64,000 bases of DNA from Sphingobacterium sp. JB170 (GTDB lineage: Bacteria > Bacteroidota > Bacteroidia > Sphingobacteriales > Sphingobacteriaceae): positions 1 through 64,000 of the forward strand of contig NZ_FUKU01000059.1 of assembly GCF_900163865.1 (NCBI RefSeq), in the 5' to 3' direction. Positions 42,196 through 52,371 of this stretch are shown one piece after another. Under the pieces are notes generated by a model. That model did no database searches, was not told the origin of the DNA, and saw only the letters and a program-made list of their open reading frames with translations. The position numbers and the translations under genes were made by a program. Numbering within the stretch: position 1 is the first letter of the stretch; every line of letters starts with the position of its first letter.

Positions 42196-42642
42196 TTAAT
42201 AATCCATTTTCTTGTTTCCTTCGAAATGTATCATCCATGCGACGCCAAACTGATCGGTAAACGAGGAGAATAATTCGGCAAAAAACATTTCGCCCAAATC
42301 CATTTCTAAATTTTGGGCATTTATGCTCAATTTAGAATATAAGTTGCGGGCCTCTTCTGCTGTTTCCGTGTCGAGCATTATATACGTGGAGTTTCCAAAC
42401 GTTGCCCTTTGTCCAAAGCTATCGACACAATCGGTTCCCATAAGCATTACGCTTTCGTTGACCATTAAGGATGTGTGCATGATTTTGTTTGCGTCAGCAT
42501 CGTTCACCGGTACATTGGGATCCTCCGGTAGGTCCTTAAAGCGATGTGCCGTGGGTTCGGGACCTCCAAAAACGGTGTGATAGAAATTGAATGCTTCTTC
42601 ACAGTTTCCGTTAAAATTCAAGTATACATGTAATTTAGCCAT
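42196..42642 (-). CDS. PhnB-like VOC-superfamily protein
   Basis: The 148-aa single glyoxalase-fold protein begins LHVYLNFNGNCEEAFNFYHTVFGG and contains KIMHTSLMVNESVMLMGTD (about 54-72) and FTDQFGVAWMIHFE at the end, all typical of PhnB-type proteins. It is related to the two-domain protein encoded a little further along. Function is unknown. Confidence 0.87.
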   Translation of the reverse strand: MAKLHVYLNFNGNCEEAFNFYHTVFGGPEPTAHRFKDLPEDPNVPVNDADANKIMHTSLMVNESVMLMGTDCVDSFGQRATFGNSTYIMLDTETAEEARNLYSKLSINAQNLEMDLGEMFFAELFSSFTDQFGVAWMIHFEGNKKMDY

Positions 42643-43252
42643 AATATTGCGTTTTAATTGTTTAAAATAGTAATGTTAATTAGTTAGTTAGAATCATTTA
42701 GCATTTTTTTTTTGATACTATTACTTCTTGCGCTGTTTCCTATTCCGCAGAAAGAAAACGCTCTCAACAAGCACCTCTGTATGGCGAGCGGACCGCATAT
42801 GTCACTGCTTCATAGGGCTCTCTCCAAAACGTTTTGAAAATTGTGCCTTCTAGAAGACAAAACAAATACAATCCTTTTTGGTTTTCATGACCTTTTCCAG
42901 TTAACAAGAACTACAAATTATTGCTACATGCTAGTATTTATCGAATTACATCGTGCCACAACATTTGCTCTGGACACTTAATTTTTTTTTTGAATAGATC
43001 ATTTAAATGCCAACTATTTGTCGTAAAGTATTTCAAAGTTACTATGGTATATAATAAGATTGCTTGCCTTATGGCAAGATTTAATAATTGAATTGCTTCG
43101 CTATATGATCGGTAGGGTTTTATTGTGGTGTTAGTCGGTTACCAGTGCGCGTCCCTCAATTGGTAAATTGTAGGAGCGGGGCCATACTTTAACAAAAACA
43201 CTTCTACTCGAACCTTGTAAAAGCGTTTTGTTATTTCTTAATTCGGAGTAAA
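42643..43252. other. Intergenic region, nothing recognised
   Basis: About 600 AT-rich bases lie between the PhnB-like gene and the agmatinase-family gene. I see no ORF of credible length, no RNA gene and no clear repeat or terminator. Confidence 0.5.
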
Positions 43253-44329
43253 CTAGAATTGGATTTTTTCTCCGGTATCGAATCCATTATTTTTTGCAAA
43301 AATGCCACACAGATGAAAGAGTAAACGAGCACCAACATTTCCATCCCATTCGTCATCACCAGGTGCAACTTCAACGAGATCAATTCCTATTATTTTTTTA
43401 TTAGAAGTTGCGAGTTTACTTAACATATAAGTAACCTGCTCATATGAAAGGCCTCCGGGGACGGGCGTTCCAGTATTGGGACAATACCATTGGTATAATG
43501 CATCAATATCAAAGCTGATAGCAACATGCTCTGGTAACAAATTGATGATATGGTCAACCTGAGACTGCCAATTATCGCCTTCAAATTGTTTTGACTTTAG
43601 GTATGCGTCAGTAAAGACATGTATTTTTTCGGACTCTTTGGCCAAAGCAACTTCTTGTTCGCAGAAATCACGAACTCCAACTTGTATCAATTTAGTTACC
43701 TGTGGAAGTTTTATCGTGTTAAACATAATGGACGCATGCGAGTAGGTGAATCCCTCGTAAGCATCACGCAAATCCATATGTGCGTCAAAATGTAGAATTC
43801 CGAAATTTGCGCAATTCGCGGCAAGGGCGTTGTAGTACCCCAAAGGGGTAGAGTGGTCTCCTCCTAATAAAATAACCTTTTTCCCTTGGGCCATCCACGA
43901 CTGAACCCGCTCTTCGATATGTTTATTTAGGGAGGCGCTTGCGCGGTTGATCGCATCTTGATTAGCGTTAAGTACCGGTAAAGACTGGACATCCTCGCCA
44001 TGTTCAAGCGATTCAATAATGGGTTGTGCTAAAGCCTTTAACCGTTTGCTTTCAAACAGGCAGTCTTCCGATATTTCGTCCATAAATATTCCCGCCTTCC
44101 ATAAATCTGGAAACTCTTCGTGAAGGAGATCTACTTGAAATGACGCATCGAAAATTGCTTTGGGCCCAAGCGAGGCTCCCGCACCGTAGCTTACGGTTAC
44201 TTCCCAGGGGACTGGAACAACGATAATTTCACTCTCGTCAGCGGTGAATGGTAATCCAAAAATGGTGGCATCGGCCAGACCTGGCTGCGAGGGATCGAAA
44301 TTTTTTATTTTTTCTTCTTTCGTGGACAT
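43253..44329 (-). CDS. Arginase/agmatinase-family ureohydrolase
   Basis: The 358-aa enzyme has the bimetal site motifs GGDHST (about 161-166), FDAHMD (about 187-192) and SFDIDALYQWYCPNTGTPVPGG (about 278-299, second Asp pair and SxDxDxxxP pattern). Family members hydrolyse agmatine, arginine, guanidinobutyrate or formiminoglutamate with Mn2+. The long insertion before the first motif (about 95-155) is common in Bacteroidota agmatinase-like proteins. The ATG at 44329 is chosen over a TTG ten codons upstream. Substrate is not certain. Confidence 0.87.
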   Translation of the reverse strand: MSTKEEKIKNFDPSQPGLADATIFGLPFTADESEIIVVPVPWEVTVSYGAGASLGPKAIFDASFQVDLLHEEFPDLWKAGIFMDEISEDCLFESKRLKALAQPIIESLEHGEDVQSLPVLNANQDAINRASASLNKHIEERVQSWMAQGKKVILLGGDHSTPLGYYNALAANCANFGILHFDAHMDLRDAYEGFTYSHASIMFNTIKLPQVTKLIQVGVRDFCEQEVALAKESEKIHVFTDAYLKSKQFEGDNWQSQVDHIINLLPEHVAISFDIDALYQWYCPNTGTPVPGGLSYEQVTYMLSKLATSNKKIIGIDLVEVAPGDDEWDGNVGARLLFHLCGIFAKNNGFDTGEKIQF

Positions 44330-44582
44330 TGTTGTTTCTGTTTTGGGCAAAGATAACAAGAAGAACGGTTGATCAACGTGCTATCTTGACAGTTTTTTAC
44401 GCCATGTGTTTAATATCTCTAACCTTACCCCGAAACGCTTAAAGTGTGATTTGCACTCAACGGTTTGATTTCGCCTCGACTTCGGAGCTTGGAATACCCA
44501 ACCCTAATTTCAATTCGGAACGAGCTCGTGTCTGCGAGCGATAAACCAGTAAGGGTAGCTGCATAAGAAATAATAATATCCA

Positions 44583-45002
44583 TTATTTTCTTTTATTTGA
44601 ACGCATTGCACCGATTTTAGTTATCCTAACATCATGCAGCATAGCGCTATATTCGAGCGATGCCATATCCACAAGCTTGATTTTCCCCGTTTGATCGGCG
44701 TATATTCCCCATCCGTAGCGTTTAGCTAATGCAGAGGTTCGCAGGCATGGTTGTCCCTTCGAAAAAAATAACAGCCTTGCATCTGATAATTGGGGTAGGA
44801 TTAGGCCAGTCCGCAACGCATGAATATTGAAAATAATGTCGTCAGCTGTATGGATGAAAGGATTGTCATTGATCATATCAAATTGCATCCTAGCAACTGT
44901 TGAACTTCCAGATCTACGTGGTGGTACGATGCCTTTAACTGCTCTGGTATCCTCGGCCACCGTAATTAAAGTCTGGTAATAGTTTGTTGAGTGTTGCTTC
45001 AT
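44583..45002 (-). CDS. DUF6157 family protein
   Basis: The 139-aa protein has the DUF6157 pattern NYYQTLITVAEDTRAVKG followed by VPPRRSGSSTVARMQFDMI and ADDIIFNIHALR. The C-terminal half LAKRYGWGIYADQTGKIKLV is also conserved. The family is small, cytosolic and uncharacterised. It is close to an AHSA1-like gene on the same strand. Confidence 0.85.
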   Translation of the reverse strand: MKQHSTNYYQTLITVAEDTRAVKGIVPPRRSGSSTVARMQFDMINDNPFIHTADDIIFNIHALRTGLILPQLSDARLLFFSKGQPCLRTSALAKRYGWGIYADQTGKIKLVDMASLEYSAMLHDVRITKIGAMRSNKRK

Positions 45003-45071
45003 CGTTCAAATTGTTTGCTGGACAATGGTGGCTTCTTTTTTTCGCCAGTTTTTGGAATGTTAAAAAGCGAT

Positions 45072-45500
45072 TTATGATGCAGTGGTTCCATATACACGTT
45101 CAACATACGACTTGAAATTATCCAAAATAGCTTGCCATCCTTCCCGCTGGGCCTCCGGTAGATTTGTAGATTCAGGATCAAACGTCACGGTTACTTTCGT
45201 CGTGTCTTTTTTGGACTTAAATTTGATTTCGACTTTGCGACCATCAGCCATCGTATAGGCAATTCGTTCGAAAGGATCGAGGGCCGTATAAGTTCCTTCA
45301 AAATCAAAGCCGGTACTACCGTCTTTTGCCTCCATTCGGTATCGGAGTTTTCCGCCAATACGCAGGTCGTTGACCGTGCTCGTGCAGTGCCAATTGTCCG
45401 ATGCACGGTTCCATTCTTTTATGTCTTCCTCTGAATTGTATGCATTCCACACTGTTTCAACTCGATTGTTCACCTTATTCTTAATTGTAATGGACTCCAT
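45072..45500 (-). CDS. SRPBCC / AHSA1-like protein
   Basis: The 142-aa START-like fold protein starts with ITIKNKVNNRVETVWNAYNS, followed by DIKEWNRASDNWHCTSTVNDLRIGGKLRYRM and the FDFEGTYTALDPFERIAYTM strand set, ending with WQAILDNFKSYVE, all typical of Aha1-domain proteins. It may bind a hydrophobic ligand. No partner gene makes its role clear. Confidence 0.88.
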   Translation of the reverse strand: MESITIKNKVNNRVETVWNAYNSEEDIKEWNRASDNWHCTSTVNDLRIGGKLRYRMEAKDGSTGFDFEGTYTALDPFERIAYTMADGRKVEIKFKSKKDTTKVTVTFDPESTNLPEAQREGWQAILDNFKSYVERVYGTTAS

Positions 45501-45853
45501 ATTAGATTTATTTTACAGTTTTCAATTCGTTTTTGTCTTTTTTTAACTATTCATGATAACAACAGAATGTTTATAGCGTTGATGATGCATCATCGATTGA
45601 GCTATCTCGAAAGTAAGACAGTTATATTGATTAACAAACAACCTCATTATTATGTTTGCACTAAGTTCGCGGACTGTATGAATCGGAGATTGTCGGGTCA
45701 AATCCAATAACGCTAATTTTTAGCCGATAATTTCAGGATTAAAATATAAGTATTTAACACGACTACGTGTATTCTTCCAATCTTTTAATTCTCGTTTGCA
45801 CTGTGAGTAAATAGGGGGTACTGCGATCGCTGCCACCCAATACCGGTAGAAGA
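45501..45853. other. Intergenic region with 14-bp perfect palindrome
   Basis: No gene is seen. GATGATGCATCATC (45581-45594) is a perfect palindrome about 80 nt upstream of the AHSA1-like gene on its strand and could be an operator. The rest is AT-rich without clear features. Confidence 0.3.
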
Positions 45854-46432
45854 TTACTTCCCGACTAATTCTTTCCTTATGCGGCTTAACGAAGTGTCAG
45901 TGATCCCTAAATAGCTTGCTACGTGTTTTAGTGGGGCTCGCTGTAATATTTGTGGCTTTTCTTCGAGTAGAAGCTTGTACCGATCGATTGCCGAAAGACT
46001 AATAATGTTAAGTGTCCGTCTTTTCGTTAGCAGCAGTTGGAAGGCCATCCAATTACGTCCCCACTCTGTTAGCGCTGGAATTGTTTCAAATAAGTTTTGG
46101 AACGCATCGAATTTTATTTCCCATAAGATACAGTCCGTTAAACAAACGACATGCTCCTGTGTGGGGATGTGATGAAAAAAAGACGCAACTTCAATAACGA
46201 GATCATCGTTGCAAAAAAAATCTGTGCTGATATCATTCCCTTGATAATCATATATAAATGACCGGACGACTCCTTCTTCTAATATATAATAGCTATCACT
46301 AATTTGCCCTTCTGTGAGCAGTACATCACCTTTTTTAAAAACCTTTTTAACATGCGCGTTGACGAGCTTACATAAGTCGGCGTCCGTCATTGTTGGATAA
46401 TGGTAGGTCTGTCGGATTCTTTGAGGGTACAT
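45854..46432 (-). CDS. Crp/Fnr-family transcription regulator
   Basis: The 192-aa protein has an N-terminal cyclic-nucleotide-binding-like beta-roll (about 25-120, with KGDVLLTEGQISDSYYILEEGVV) and a reduced C-terminal helix-turn-helix (about 150-190, LKHVASYLGITDTSLSRIRKEL). No cysteine cluster for iron-sulfur binding is seen, so the ligand is not oxygen-type Fnr. This short form is frequent in Bacteroidota. The target is unknown. It might control the neighbouring DUF5686 gene or genes upstream, but nothing proves it. Confidence 0.9.
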   Translation of the reverse strand: MYPQRIRQTYHYPTMTDADLCKLVNAHVKKVFKKGDVLLTEGQISDSYYILEEGVVRSFIYDYQGNDISTDFFCNDDLVIEVASFFHHIPTQEHVVCLTDCILWEIKFDAFQNLFETIPALTEWGRNWMAFQLLLTKRRTLNIISLSAIDRYKLLLEEKPQILQRAPLKHVASYLGITDTSLSRIRKELVGK

Positions 46433-46477
46433 AGGATGTGCAATGTTAACATCCTAAAAATACAAATAAATACTTAA

Positions 46478-46515
46478 AATAAATGCTACTTCACTTCATT
46501 GGAGTAGCATTTATT
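46478..46515 (-). terminator. Terminator downstream of the DUF5686 gene
   Basis: AATAAATGCTACT (46478-46490) pairs perfectly with AGTAGCATTTATT (46503-46515) over a 12-nt loop, with an AT-rich tract beyond. It separates the DUF5686 gene from the Crp/Fnr gene. Confidence 0.75.
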
Positions 46516-46551
46516 GATTCTTACTGCGTATTATGATCGATGCGTATGTTA

Positions 46552-49158
46552 CTAAAATTCGAATTTGACACGTACGCGAATACCGTGTTTCGGTGCCTCG
46601 GGAAGATCCGTATAATTAAGTCGTCGAACATAATCAACACGTATAAACTTGAATATATTTGTCAAACCGACACTCGCCTCTAGGTACGGTTTGGATCCAA
46701 ATCCATACGTAATAGGTTCGCCATTTTCATTTTTTTGGAACTCAAAAACCTCGTTATTATAAGCCGGGTCATTGCTTTCACGTAGGCCACCGTATAGCGC
46801 TTTGAGGCTGAATACTTCGCGCCATTGCAGTTTTTTAATTAATGGGATTTTATTTAAAATAAACCCATTCATGTAATACTGAATATTAGCGGCGACGGAT
46901 TGGTCACTCACGAACTCCAAAAAGTTCATTAAATTATAAGAGCGGAGCTGGTACGCATACGTTTGGTTCGCCCGGTGGATATTTAGAAATGGGAAAGGAA
47001 TATTATCGCCCATTATGTAATTACCCTCCAAATTGACATCTGCGTAACCGAGTTGCGAGAAGTAGAACCGCTTGTCGACCCCTAACGTAAAGTTGTGATA
47101 GTTATATTCTCCCTGTAAGACGTTTTTTAAACCACCAATATAGTTAAGATAAAATATAGGGTACTTGTTAAAGAGAGGTGTCCTATAATTTTTGCCTTGG
47201 TAAAACTCTTCGTGTGGAGCATAACGTAGACTAACAGACAACTCCGTTGTATTCAGTTCATCAAATATCGTTGACTCCCCCATATCGTCGGTCGTTCTAT
47301 AGGACAAGATACCGGCCGTCTGTTGCCTCCATTTTGAAAGACCAACAACATAAGAAAAGTGGTTTTCGAACTCCCTTTTGTATTCCAATCGATAGATATC
47401 GTTATATAGATATCTTAAGTTTTCCCCCCGCTTGAATGATAAAAGGAAATTATCTTCTTGTACGAACTCTAAATTTTGTCCAGGTATTTTAGTATCCCGC
47501 ATCACCGAAGCACGTAAATAATGTTGTGGAAATGTGTATACAGATTTGTTGTTTAAAGCATACGTACCACTAAGAAAATATTTCCATTTTTTATCTTTAA
47601 AACCGTACGCTGTGTATCCTTCCGCGTAAAATTTCTTACTTAATCGGTCAGTTGTTCGCCCACCAACGCGTAGACGAAATCCTTCGATTGAGTTAAAGCT
47701 ATAGAAGGTATTTACGGGCCCAACCTCCACCGGTCCTGCCTGTTTGTAACCGGATAGAACCAGCGCACTGATGTCCATAAAACGTTGAAACGACGGAATA
47801 AGTTGAAGTGTATCAACATTCCTGTAAATATTTACTTCATTTGGTTTTAGCGGTATTGGCCGGTGAGAGGCTAAATATTCTTCTGTTAGTTCCTCCGTTT
47901 TATGCTCTTCACCCTCTTGACCTTCTTGTTCGTAAACACGAATGACATTGCCACCTTCGTAAAGACTGTCAGGCTGGGCGACCCCAGTTTTGAAATCGTC
48001 ATAGGTTACCGTTCGGTTTCCGCGAATTCCGGTACCCTTATTTGTTAGTGAGAAATCGAGCCCCAAGGAGCTTGTTTTTAAATAATATTTGTCCTGCGGG
48101 TCCTGATCGAAATCTAATTGCACATCAAGATCGCGAACAAAGTTTAAGTTTATGTCATTATCAACACTTAGCTCAGCACGTTTTACCGCATATTTACCGT
48201 CTAACGTGATGTATAGTTTCCCTTGAAACAACATATCTGCTTTGTTTCTAGGAAAAAATGCAAGTTCAACTAAATATGGTGTTTCTGTTTTGACTGTGTC
48301 GGTGATGTAAAATCTATAGAATGTCGGTGATGAGCCTGCAATTGGACTTAAAAATTGATTGGTCACCAGTTCTATATTGCTTTCATAGATATCAATGTCT
48401 TGATAGAGTTTGTTGAAATAGGCGCTTAGACCGTCATTGTCTACGAACTTCGGGTCAAATTGAGCACGTTTCTCTGCTAATATGAATTGTTTTGTCTTGT
48501 TCGGTTTTTTACGAAAGAATATGTTTGACAATCGTTCTTCAATGTATGCAGGTAGTGTGTAGGCCGTTTCTGCTGCTCCTTGATCCGAATCTTCCTTTTC
48601 GAAAAGGAACTGGTAGTTTTTGAAAATCTTGCGATTTTTAAATTTTTCTGAAATATTACTCAGTCCAAGTGATACTTTTTCATACTGTTGAAATTGAGCG
48701 TAATCGTATCCCTCTAATCTGTTTTCATCTTTGTGCTCAATCACTTTACGAATAAGCTCGACTGCGGGATTGTTCTTGTTCGAGTATTTAGAGCGTTTGG
48801 GACTTTGTATCGAAACGGTTTCAAGCGTATTATCTTCTGGCATTAGATAGATCGTCATTTCTTGGTACGCCTCATTAGAAATCGTGATATCCTTCGATTC
48901 GAAGCCAACGAAGGATACGCGGAGTTTCGAATACCCAGGTTTCAAATCCAATTGAAAATCCCCCGCGTCATCAGTAGAAGTGGCGTAAATTGTTCCAACA
49001 GCGGCGATCGTAGCATAGCCAATGGGCGCTTTGTTGGTAACGTCCATGACCTTACCTTTTATGTGGATGGTTTGTGCAATCGAAGAAAAGGATAACAAGA
49101 GTATTCCAATTAGTGTGAGAGCGTATTTCCTTACTCGATTTATATATTGAATAGACAT
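46552..49158 (-). CDS. DUF5686 / CarboxypepD-reg outer-membrane protein
   Basis: The 868-aa protein has a signal peptide (to about residue 29, SIAQT), a CarboxypepD_reg-like beta domain (about 30-110: IHIKGKVMDVTNKAPIGYAT through TLETVSIQSP), a long middle segment and a C-terminal beta-barrel-like region of alternating aromatic strands that ends with a terminal Phe (VRVKFEF), as outer-membrane barrels do. This fits the DUF5686 group, which belongs with Omp85/assembly-like barrels in Bacteroidota. Function is unproven. The gene is monocistronic. Confidence 0.88.
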   Translation of the reverse strand: MSIQYINRVRKYALTLIGILLLSFSSIAQTIHIKGKVMDVTNKAPIGYATIAAVGTIYATSTDDAGDFQLDLKPGYSKLRVSFVGFESKDITISNEAYQEMTIYLMPEDNTLETVSIQSPKRSKYSNKNNPAVELIRKVIEHKDENRLEGYDYAQFQQYEKVSLGLSNISEKFKNRKIFKNYQFLFEKEDSDQGAAETAYTLPAYIEERLSNIFFRKKPNKTKQFILAEKRAQFDPKFVDNDGLSAYFNKLYQDIDIYESNIELVTNQFLSPIAGSSPTFYRFYITDTVKTETPYLVELAFFPRNKADMLFQGKLYITLDGKYAVKRAELSVDNDINLNFVRDLDVQLDFDQDPQDKYYLKTSSLGLDFSLTNKGTGIRGNRTVTYDDFKTGVAQPDSLYEGGNVIRVYEQEGQEGEEHKTEELTEEYLASHRPIPLKPNEVNIYRNVDTLQLIPSFQRFMDISALVLSGYKQAGPVEVGPVNTFYSFNSIEGFRLRVGGRTTDRLSKKFYAEGYTAYGFKDKKWKYFLSGTYALNNKSVYTFPQHYLRASVMRDTKIPGQNLEFVQEDNFLLSFKRGENLRYLYNDIYRLEYKREFENHFSYVVGLSKWRQQTAGILSYRTTDDMGESTIFDELNTTELSVSLRYAPHEEFYQGKNYRTPLFNKYPIFYLNYIGGLKNVLQGEYNYHNFTLGVDKRFYFSQLGYADVNLEGNYIMGDNIPFPFLNIHRANQTYAYQLRSYNLMNFLEFVSDQSVAANIQYYMNGFILNKIPLIKKLQWREVFSLKALYGGLRESNDPAYNNEVFEFQKNENGEPITYGFGSKPYLEASVGLTNIFKFIRVDYVRRLNYTDLPEAPKHGIRVRVKFEF

Positions 49159-49307
49159 ACTATTTTATTGTATTTTTACAATTGACTATTGTACCAACAA
49201 GGTCAGTATTTTAAAAAGTCTAACAAAAGTAGCTATACTTTAATTTATTCAAAAAGGATTTAAACTTATTTGTTTGATTGTGACTTTCGTTTGATTTTTC
49301 TTTTGGT

Positions 49308-50993
49308 TTAAAACGGATCGGGTACTGTGAATGAAACTTGATTACTAGAATCTGGGTGAATAAATGCGATATACCCTGCATGTAGATGCAATCGATCCGC
49401 TTTAGTACCATATAAATCATCACCGACGATAGGGTGGTTCAAACCTAAATGATGTGCTGCATGGACCCGTAATTGATGGGTGCGTCCACTTAACGGAAAA
49501 AAATGGATTCGCGTGTTTCCATGCTCGTGCCTTACTACTTTATAACGAGTTTGTGCGGGCTTGCCATGCTGGTAACAAACCATCTGGCGAGGCCTATCCT
49601 CTAGATCGACACGAAGGGGTAAATCAATTACACCTTCGTGTGTAGTAAGCTCACCTTCTAGAAGAGCGGTATACCGTTTAATGACCGTGTGTTTTATAAA
49701 TTGATCCTGTATAAACTGATGGGCATGTTTGTTTTTTGCAAGTACGAGAATACCTGAAGTGGACATATCGAGCCGGTGAATAATGACTGGCCCCGTTATG
49801 TCAGGCGTTCGATCGACAATGCGCTGATAAACAGAGTCCTTTATATGTATGCCCGGGACAGATAAAAATTCCGATGGCTTATTGATTACGATAATCGATT
49901 TATCTTGGTAGATAATCTCGAACTCCTTATCCGAAGCCGGATTCTTTAATAAGGGATTAGGATCTACATTCAGTCCGGTTAACATGTGCGACAGTATCGG
50001 CTCGCATTTACTTTTACAGGCCGGATAATACTGTTTGTGTTTCCGTATCTCAGAAGTCGGAGATGCTCCCCACCAAAACTCCATCATCGAGATTGGCTTT
50101 AGACCATTAGCAAATGCATATTGTAGTAGTTTTGGACCAGCACATTCTCCAGCGCCAGCGGGCGGGACCCGCATTCTTTCGAGTTCGAAAATTTCCAATA
50201 AACTTTTCTGTTCAGCGCGAATATTTAAAAAGCGATACTGATTGAATAGTTTACGCTGAAGGGCTGAGGATTTCTCGCGACGAGTGATGCGTAGTTTTTC
50301 GATTTGTGCTTCCGAGGCATCAATATTCGATTGCACTGTTTGGATCTTTGTTTTCCATTCCGACTTCAAGATGTCTTGTTCATACTGATCCCGGTAACTC
50401 TGTTTAATCAGATCTTCAATGAGTAAGGTATATTCTTTCTCCGGTAAAATATGTTTGTTTGTTTCGCGCTTATTTTTTCGAATCGCTTTTTCGGTTTTCA
50501 TATGCCGCCGAAAATTGCTGAGCGCTAGCTCAGCTTGCGTACGCAATTCTTCTAGGAGTTTCCGGTTTTTCGAAAGTATGTCTGCGGATTCTAATTGTTC
50601 AATTTCACGATTAAGGGCATTGATTTGTGTTTCCTCTTGCAAAAAGAAGCTGTCGTGGGTGAGCATATCAAATACAGGGGGCACGAAAAATGTGTGTTGA
50701 TTTGTACCTGCGAGTTTGCCTGAACAGGCGGCGAGGTAACCAAGCCGCTTGTCGTGGGTCTGAACGACGAGCACACCGAACATTTTACCAAGTCCAGGTT
50801 CTTGTGAATCTGTAAGTCCAAAATTATGTTTAAAATCAGTTTGGCGAGTTAGATAATCCTGTACTTCGCGCGAAGCGCAGCTGCTCAGTAAGTCCGGGTG
50901 ATAAAAAAAAGGAAACGTGAAATTCGATGGTAACGGATAATTCGAGATATCCGTTTTGAATGTATGAAAAAATGGCGGTGTGTCCTTTATCAT
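49308..50993 (-). CDS. RluA-family pseudouridine synthase with long N-terminal extension
   Basis: The 561-aa enzyme (ATG at 50993; a longer form from 51035 would carry a TACTTTTG promoter-like box inside) has a C-terminal RluA catalytic domain (about 350-555) with HRLDMSTSGILVLAK (catalytic Asp) and FPLSGRTHQLRVHAAH. The N-terminal 340 residues include a predicted coiled coil rich in Glu/Arg (about 130-240) and a PPAGAGECAGPKLLQYAF motif found in the large RluA subgroup. It would isomerise uridines in rRNA or tRNA. Target site is unknown. Confidence 0.9.
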   Translation of the reverse strand: MIKDTPPFFHTFKTDISNYPLPSNFTFPFFYHPDLLSSCASREVQDYLTRQTDFKHNFGLTDSQEPGLGKMFGVLVVQTHDKRLGYLAACSGKLAGTNQHTFFVPPVFDMLTHDSFFLQEETQINALNREIEQLESADILSKNRKLLEELRTQAELALSNFRRHMKTEKAIRKNKRETNKHILPEKEYTLLIEDLIKQSYRDQYEQDILKSEWKTKIQTVQSNIDASEAQIEKLRITRREKSSALQRKLFNQYRFLNIRAEQKSLLEIFELERMRVPPAGAGECAGPKLLQYAFANGLKPISMMEFWWGASPTSEIRKHKQYYPACKSKCEPILSHMLTGLNVDPNPLLKNPASDKEFEIIYQDKSIIVINKPSEFLSVPGIHIKDSVYQRIVDRTPDITGPVIIHRLDMSTSGILVLAKNKHAHQFIQDQFIKHTVIKRYTALLEGELTTHEGVIDLPLRVDLEDRPRQMVCYQHGKPAQTRYKVVRHEHGNTRIHFFPLSGRTHQLRVHAAHHLGLNHPIVGDDLYGTKADRLHLHAGYIAFIHPDSSNQVSFTVPDPF

Positions 50994-51217
50994 GCTACTT
51001 TCGTTTGCCGTCACAAAAGTACTAAACTTGATCATATTTTTGACATTAATATGGAGTTCTCTTTATTCCCAAACGATAAAAAATCGTATCTTGTCTAAAG
51101 CAGCGCGAGTTGGCTCAACAGTAAGAGCCACTGCAAAGAACCGGTGAATTGCGATGCTTATAGTAAGACTTGTGCTTTTTGAAAGGAAATAATTAGTTAG
51201 TAGATAATAGAAATAAT

Positions 51218-51691
51218 ATGAGAACAAATATTGGTGTTAAAGAAAAAGATACGCTAGCGGTGGCTAGCATCTTAAATAAATTATTGGCAGATGAACATGT
51301 GCTTTATATTAAAGTGAGAAATGCTCACTGGAATGTCGAAGGTCCAGATTTTCATGCGCAACATTTGTTTTTCGAAGAGCTTTATGGTGAGTTGGAGGAA
51401 ACGATTGACGAGATCGCTGAACGAATTAGAGCAATAGGGCATTATGCGGTCGGAACGATGAAAGAATTCCTTGAGCTTTCGCAGTTGGATGAGATGCGCT
51501 ATACAAAAAGTGATTCCCAAGGATTTATAAAGGAGTTACTAGGTGATTACGAATCCATCATTACGTTTGTTCGTGAACAGCTCGATGTCGTGGGCGAAGA
51601 CCATAAGGATGCAGGAACGGAAGACTTTCTGGTTGCTATAATCGAAAAGCATGAGAAAACTGCTTGGATGCTTCGCGCCCATTTAAAATAG
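51218..51691 (+). CDS. dps: Dps-like ferritin
   Basis: The 157-aa four-helix ferritin-like protein forms a dodecamer that stores iron and protects DNA from peroxide. The ferroxidase motif NAHWNVEGPDFHAQHLFFEE (about 35-54, with His, Asp and Glu ligands) is intact. Length fits. There is no N-terminal Lys-rich DNA-binding tail, so protection may come mainly from iron oxidation. Followed by an intrinsic terminator, then a DoxX gene. Confidence 0.93.
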   Translation: MRTNIGVKEKDTLAVASILNKLLADEHVLYIKVRNAHWNVEGPDFHAQHLFFEELYGELEETIDEIAERIRAIGHYAVGTMKEFLELSQLDEMRYTKSDSQGFIKELLGDYESIITFVREQLDVVGEDHKDAGTEDFLVAIIEKHEKTAWMLRAHLK

Positions 51692-51761
51692 AAAGTAAAA
51701 AATGCTAGATAAAATTTTGACTTAAATGCAATTTTCAAGATCTATGCTTTTTTTTATCCCT

Positions 51762-51799
51762 AAAGAATCAGTGAGAAGCTTTTTTACTGATTCTTTTTT
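51762..51799 (+). terminator. Terminator of dps
   Basis: AAAGAATCAGT (51762-51772) pairs with ACTGATTCTTT (51786-51796), followed by T-residues. Confidence 0.8.
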
Positions 51800-51822
51800 A
51801 CGTTAGAAGTGAAAACTTATTT

Positions 51823-52242
51823 ATGAAAAAATTTTTTCTCAGTGTGCAAAAAGGTACGTTCGCGACGAATTTAGCTGCACTGACGCTACGAATTGGTTTT
51901 GGGTTATTGATGATCCCAAATCACGGTTATGTGAAACTTATTGAGTTTAATGTGCGTAAAGACGATTTTATGAATTTTATGGGCTTGGGTGGTGCATTCT
52001 CTCTCAGCCTCGCTATTTTTGCTGAATTTTTCTGTTCCATTTTACTGGTGCTGGGGTTATTTACACGATTAGCTACCATACCATTATTAGTTACTACGCT
52101 CGTTATTTTCTCTGCGCACGATTGGGAACTACTCGGAAGACATGAATTAGGTACAGCGTTTTTTGCAGCTTACCTTGCTATTTTATTCATTGGACCAGGG
52201 AAGTTTAGCCTCGATTATATGTTTCTGAAGAAGCGCCGGTAG
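51823..52242 (+). CDS. DoxX family membrane protein
   Basis: The 139-aa protein has four TM helices with the DoxX pattern: an N-terminal ALTLRIGFGLLMIPNHGYVKL, AEFFCSILLVLGLFTRLATIPLLVT in the middle and ELGTAFFAAYLAILFIGPGKFSLD at the end. The family is linked to quinone or thiosulfate redox or stress responses in some bacteria. Role here is unknown. Confidence 0.88.
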   Translation: MKKFFLSVQKGTFATNLAALTLRIGFGLLMIPNHGYVKLIEFNVRKDDFMNFMGLGGAFSLSLAIFAEFFCSILLVLGLFTRLATIPLLVTTLVIFSAHDWELLGRHELGTAFFAAYLAILFIGPGKFSLDYMFLKKRR

Positions 52243-52300
52243 GTGATCCGTAATCTATAGCAATCACCGGTTTGTGAATGCGCAGTAATTTCAAAATAAG

Positions 52301-52353
52301 AATACTATAAATAAAGGCGATAATGTAGAGATATCGCCTTTATTTATAGTATT
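52301..52353. terminator. Long perfect terminator between DoxX and fabV genes
   Basis: A perfect 22-bp inverted repeat (52301-52322 with 52332-52353) surrounds a 9-nt loop, with the GGCGATA/TATCGCC core innermost. It lies between convergent genes and should stop transcripts on both strands. Confidence 0.85.
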
Positions 52354-52371
52354 ATATTGCAAACAGAGAGT

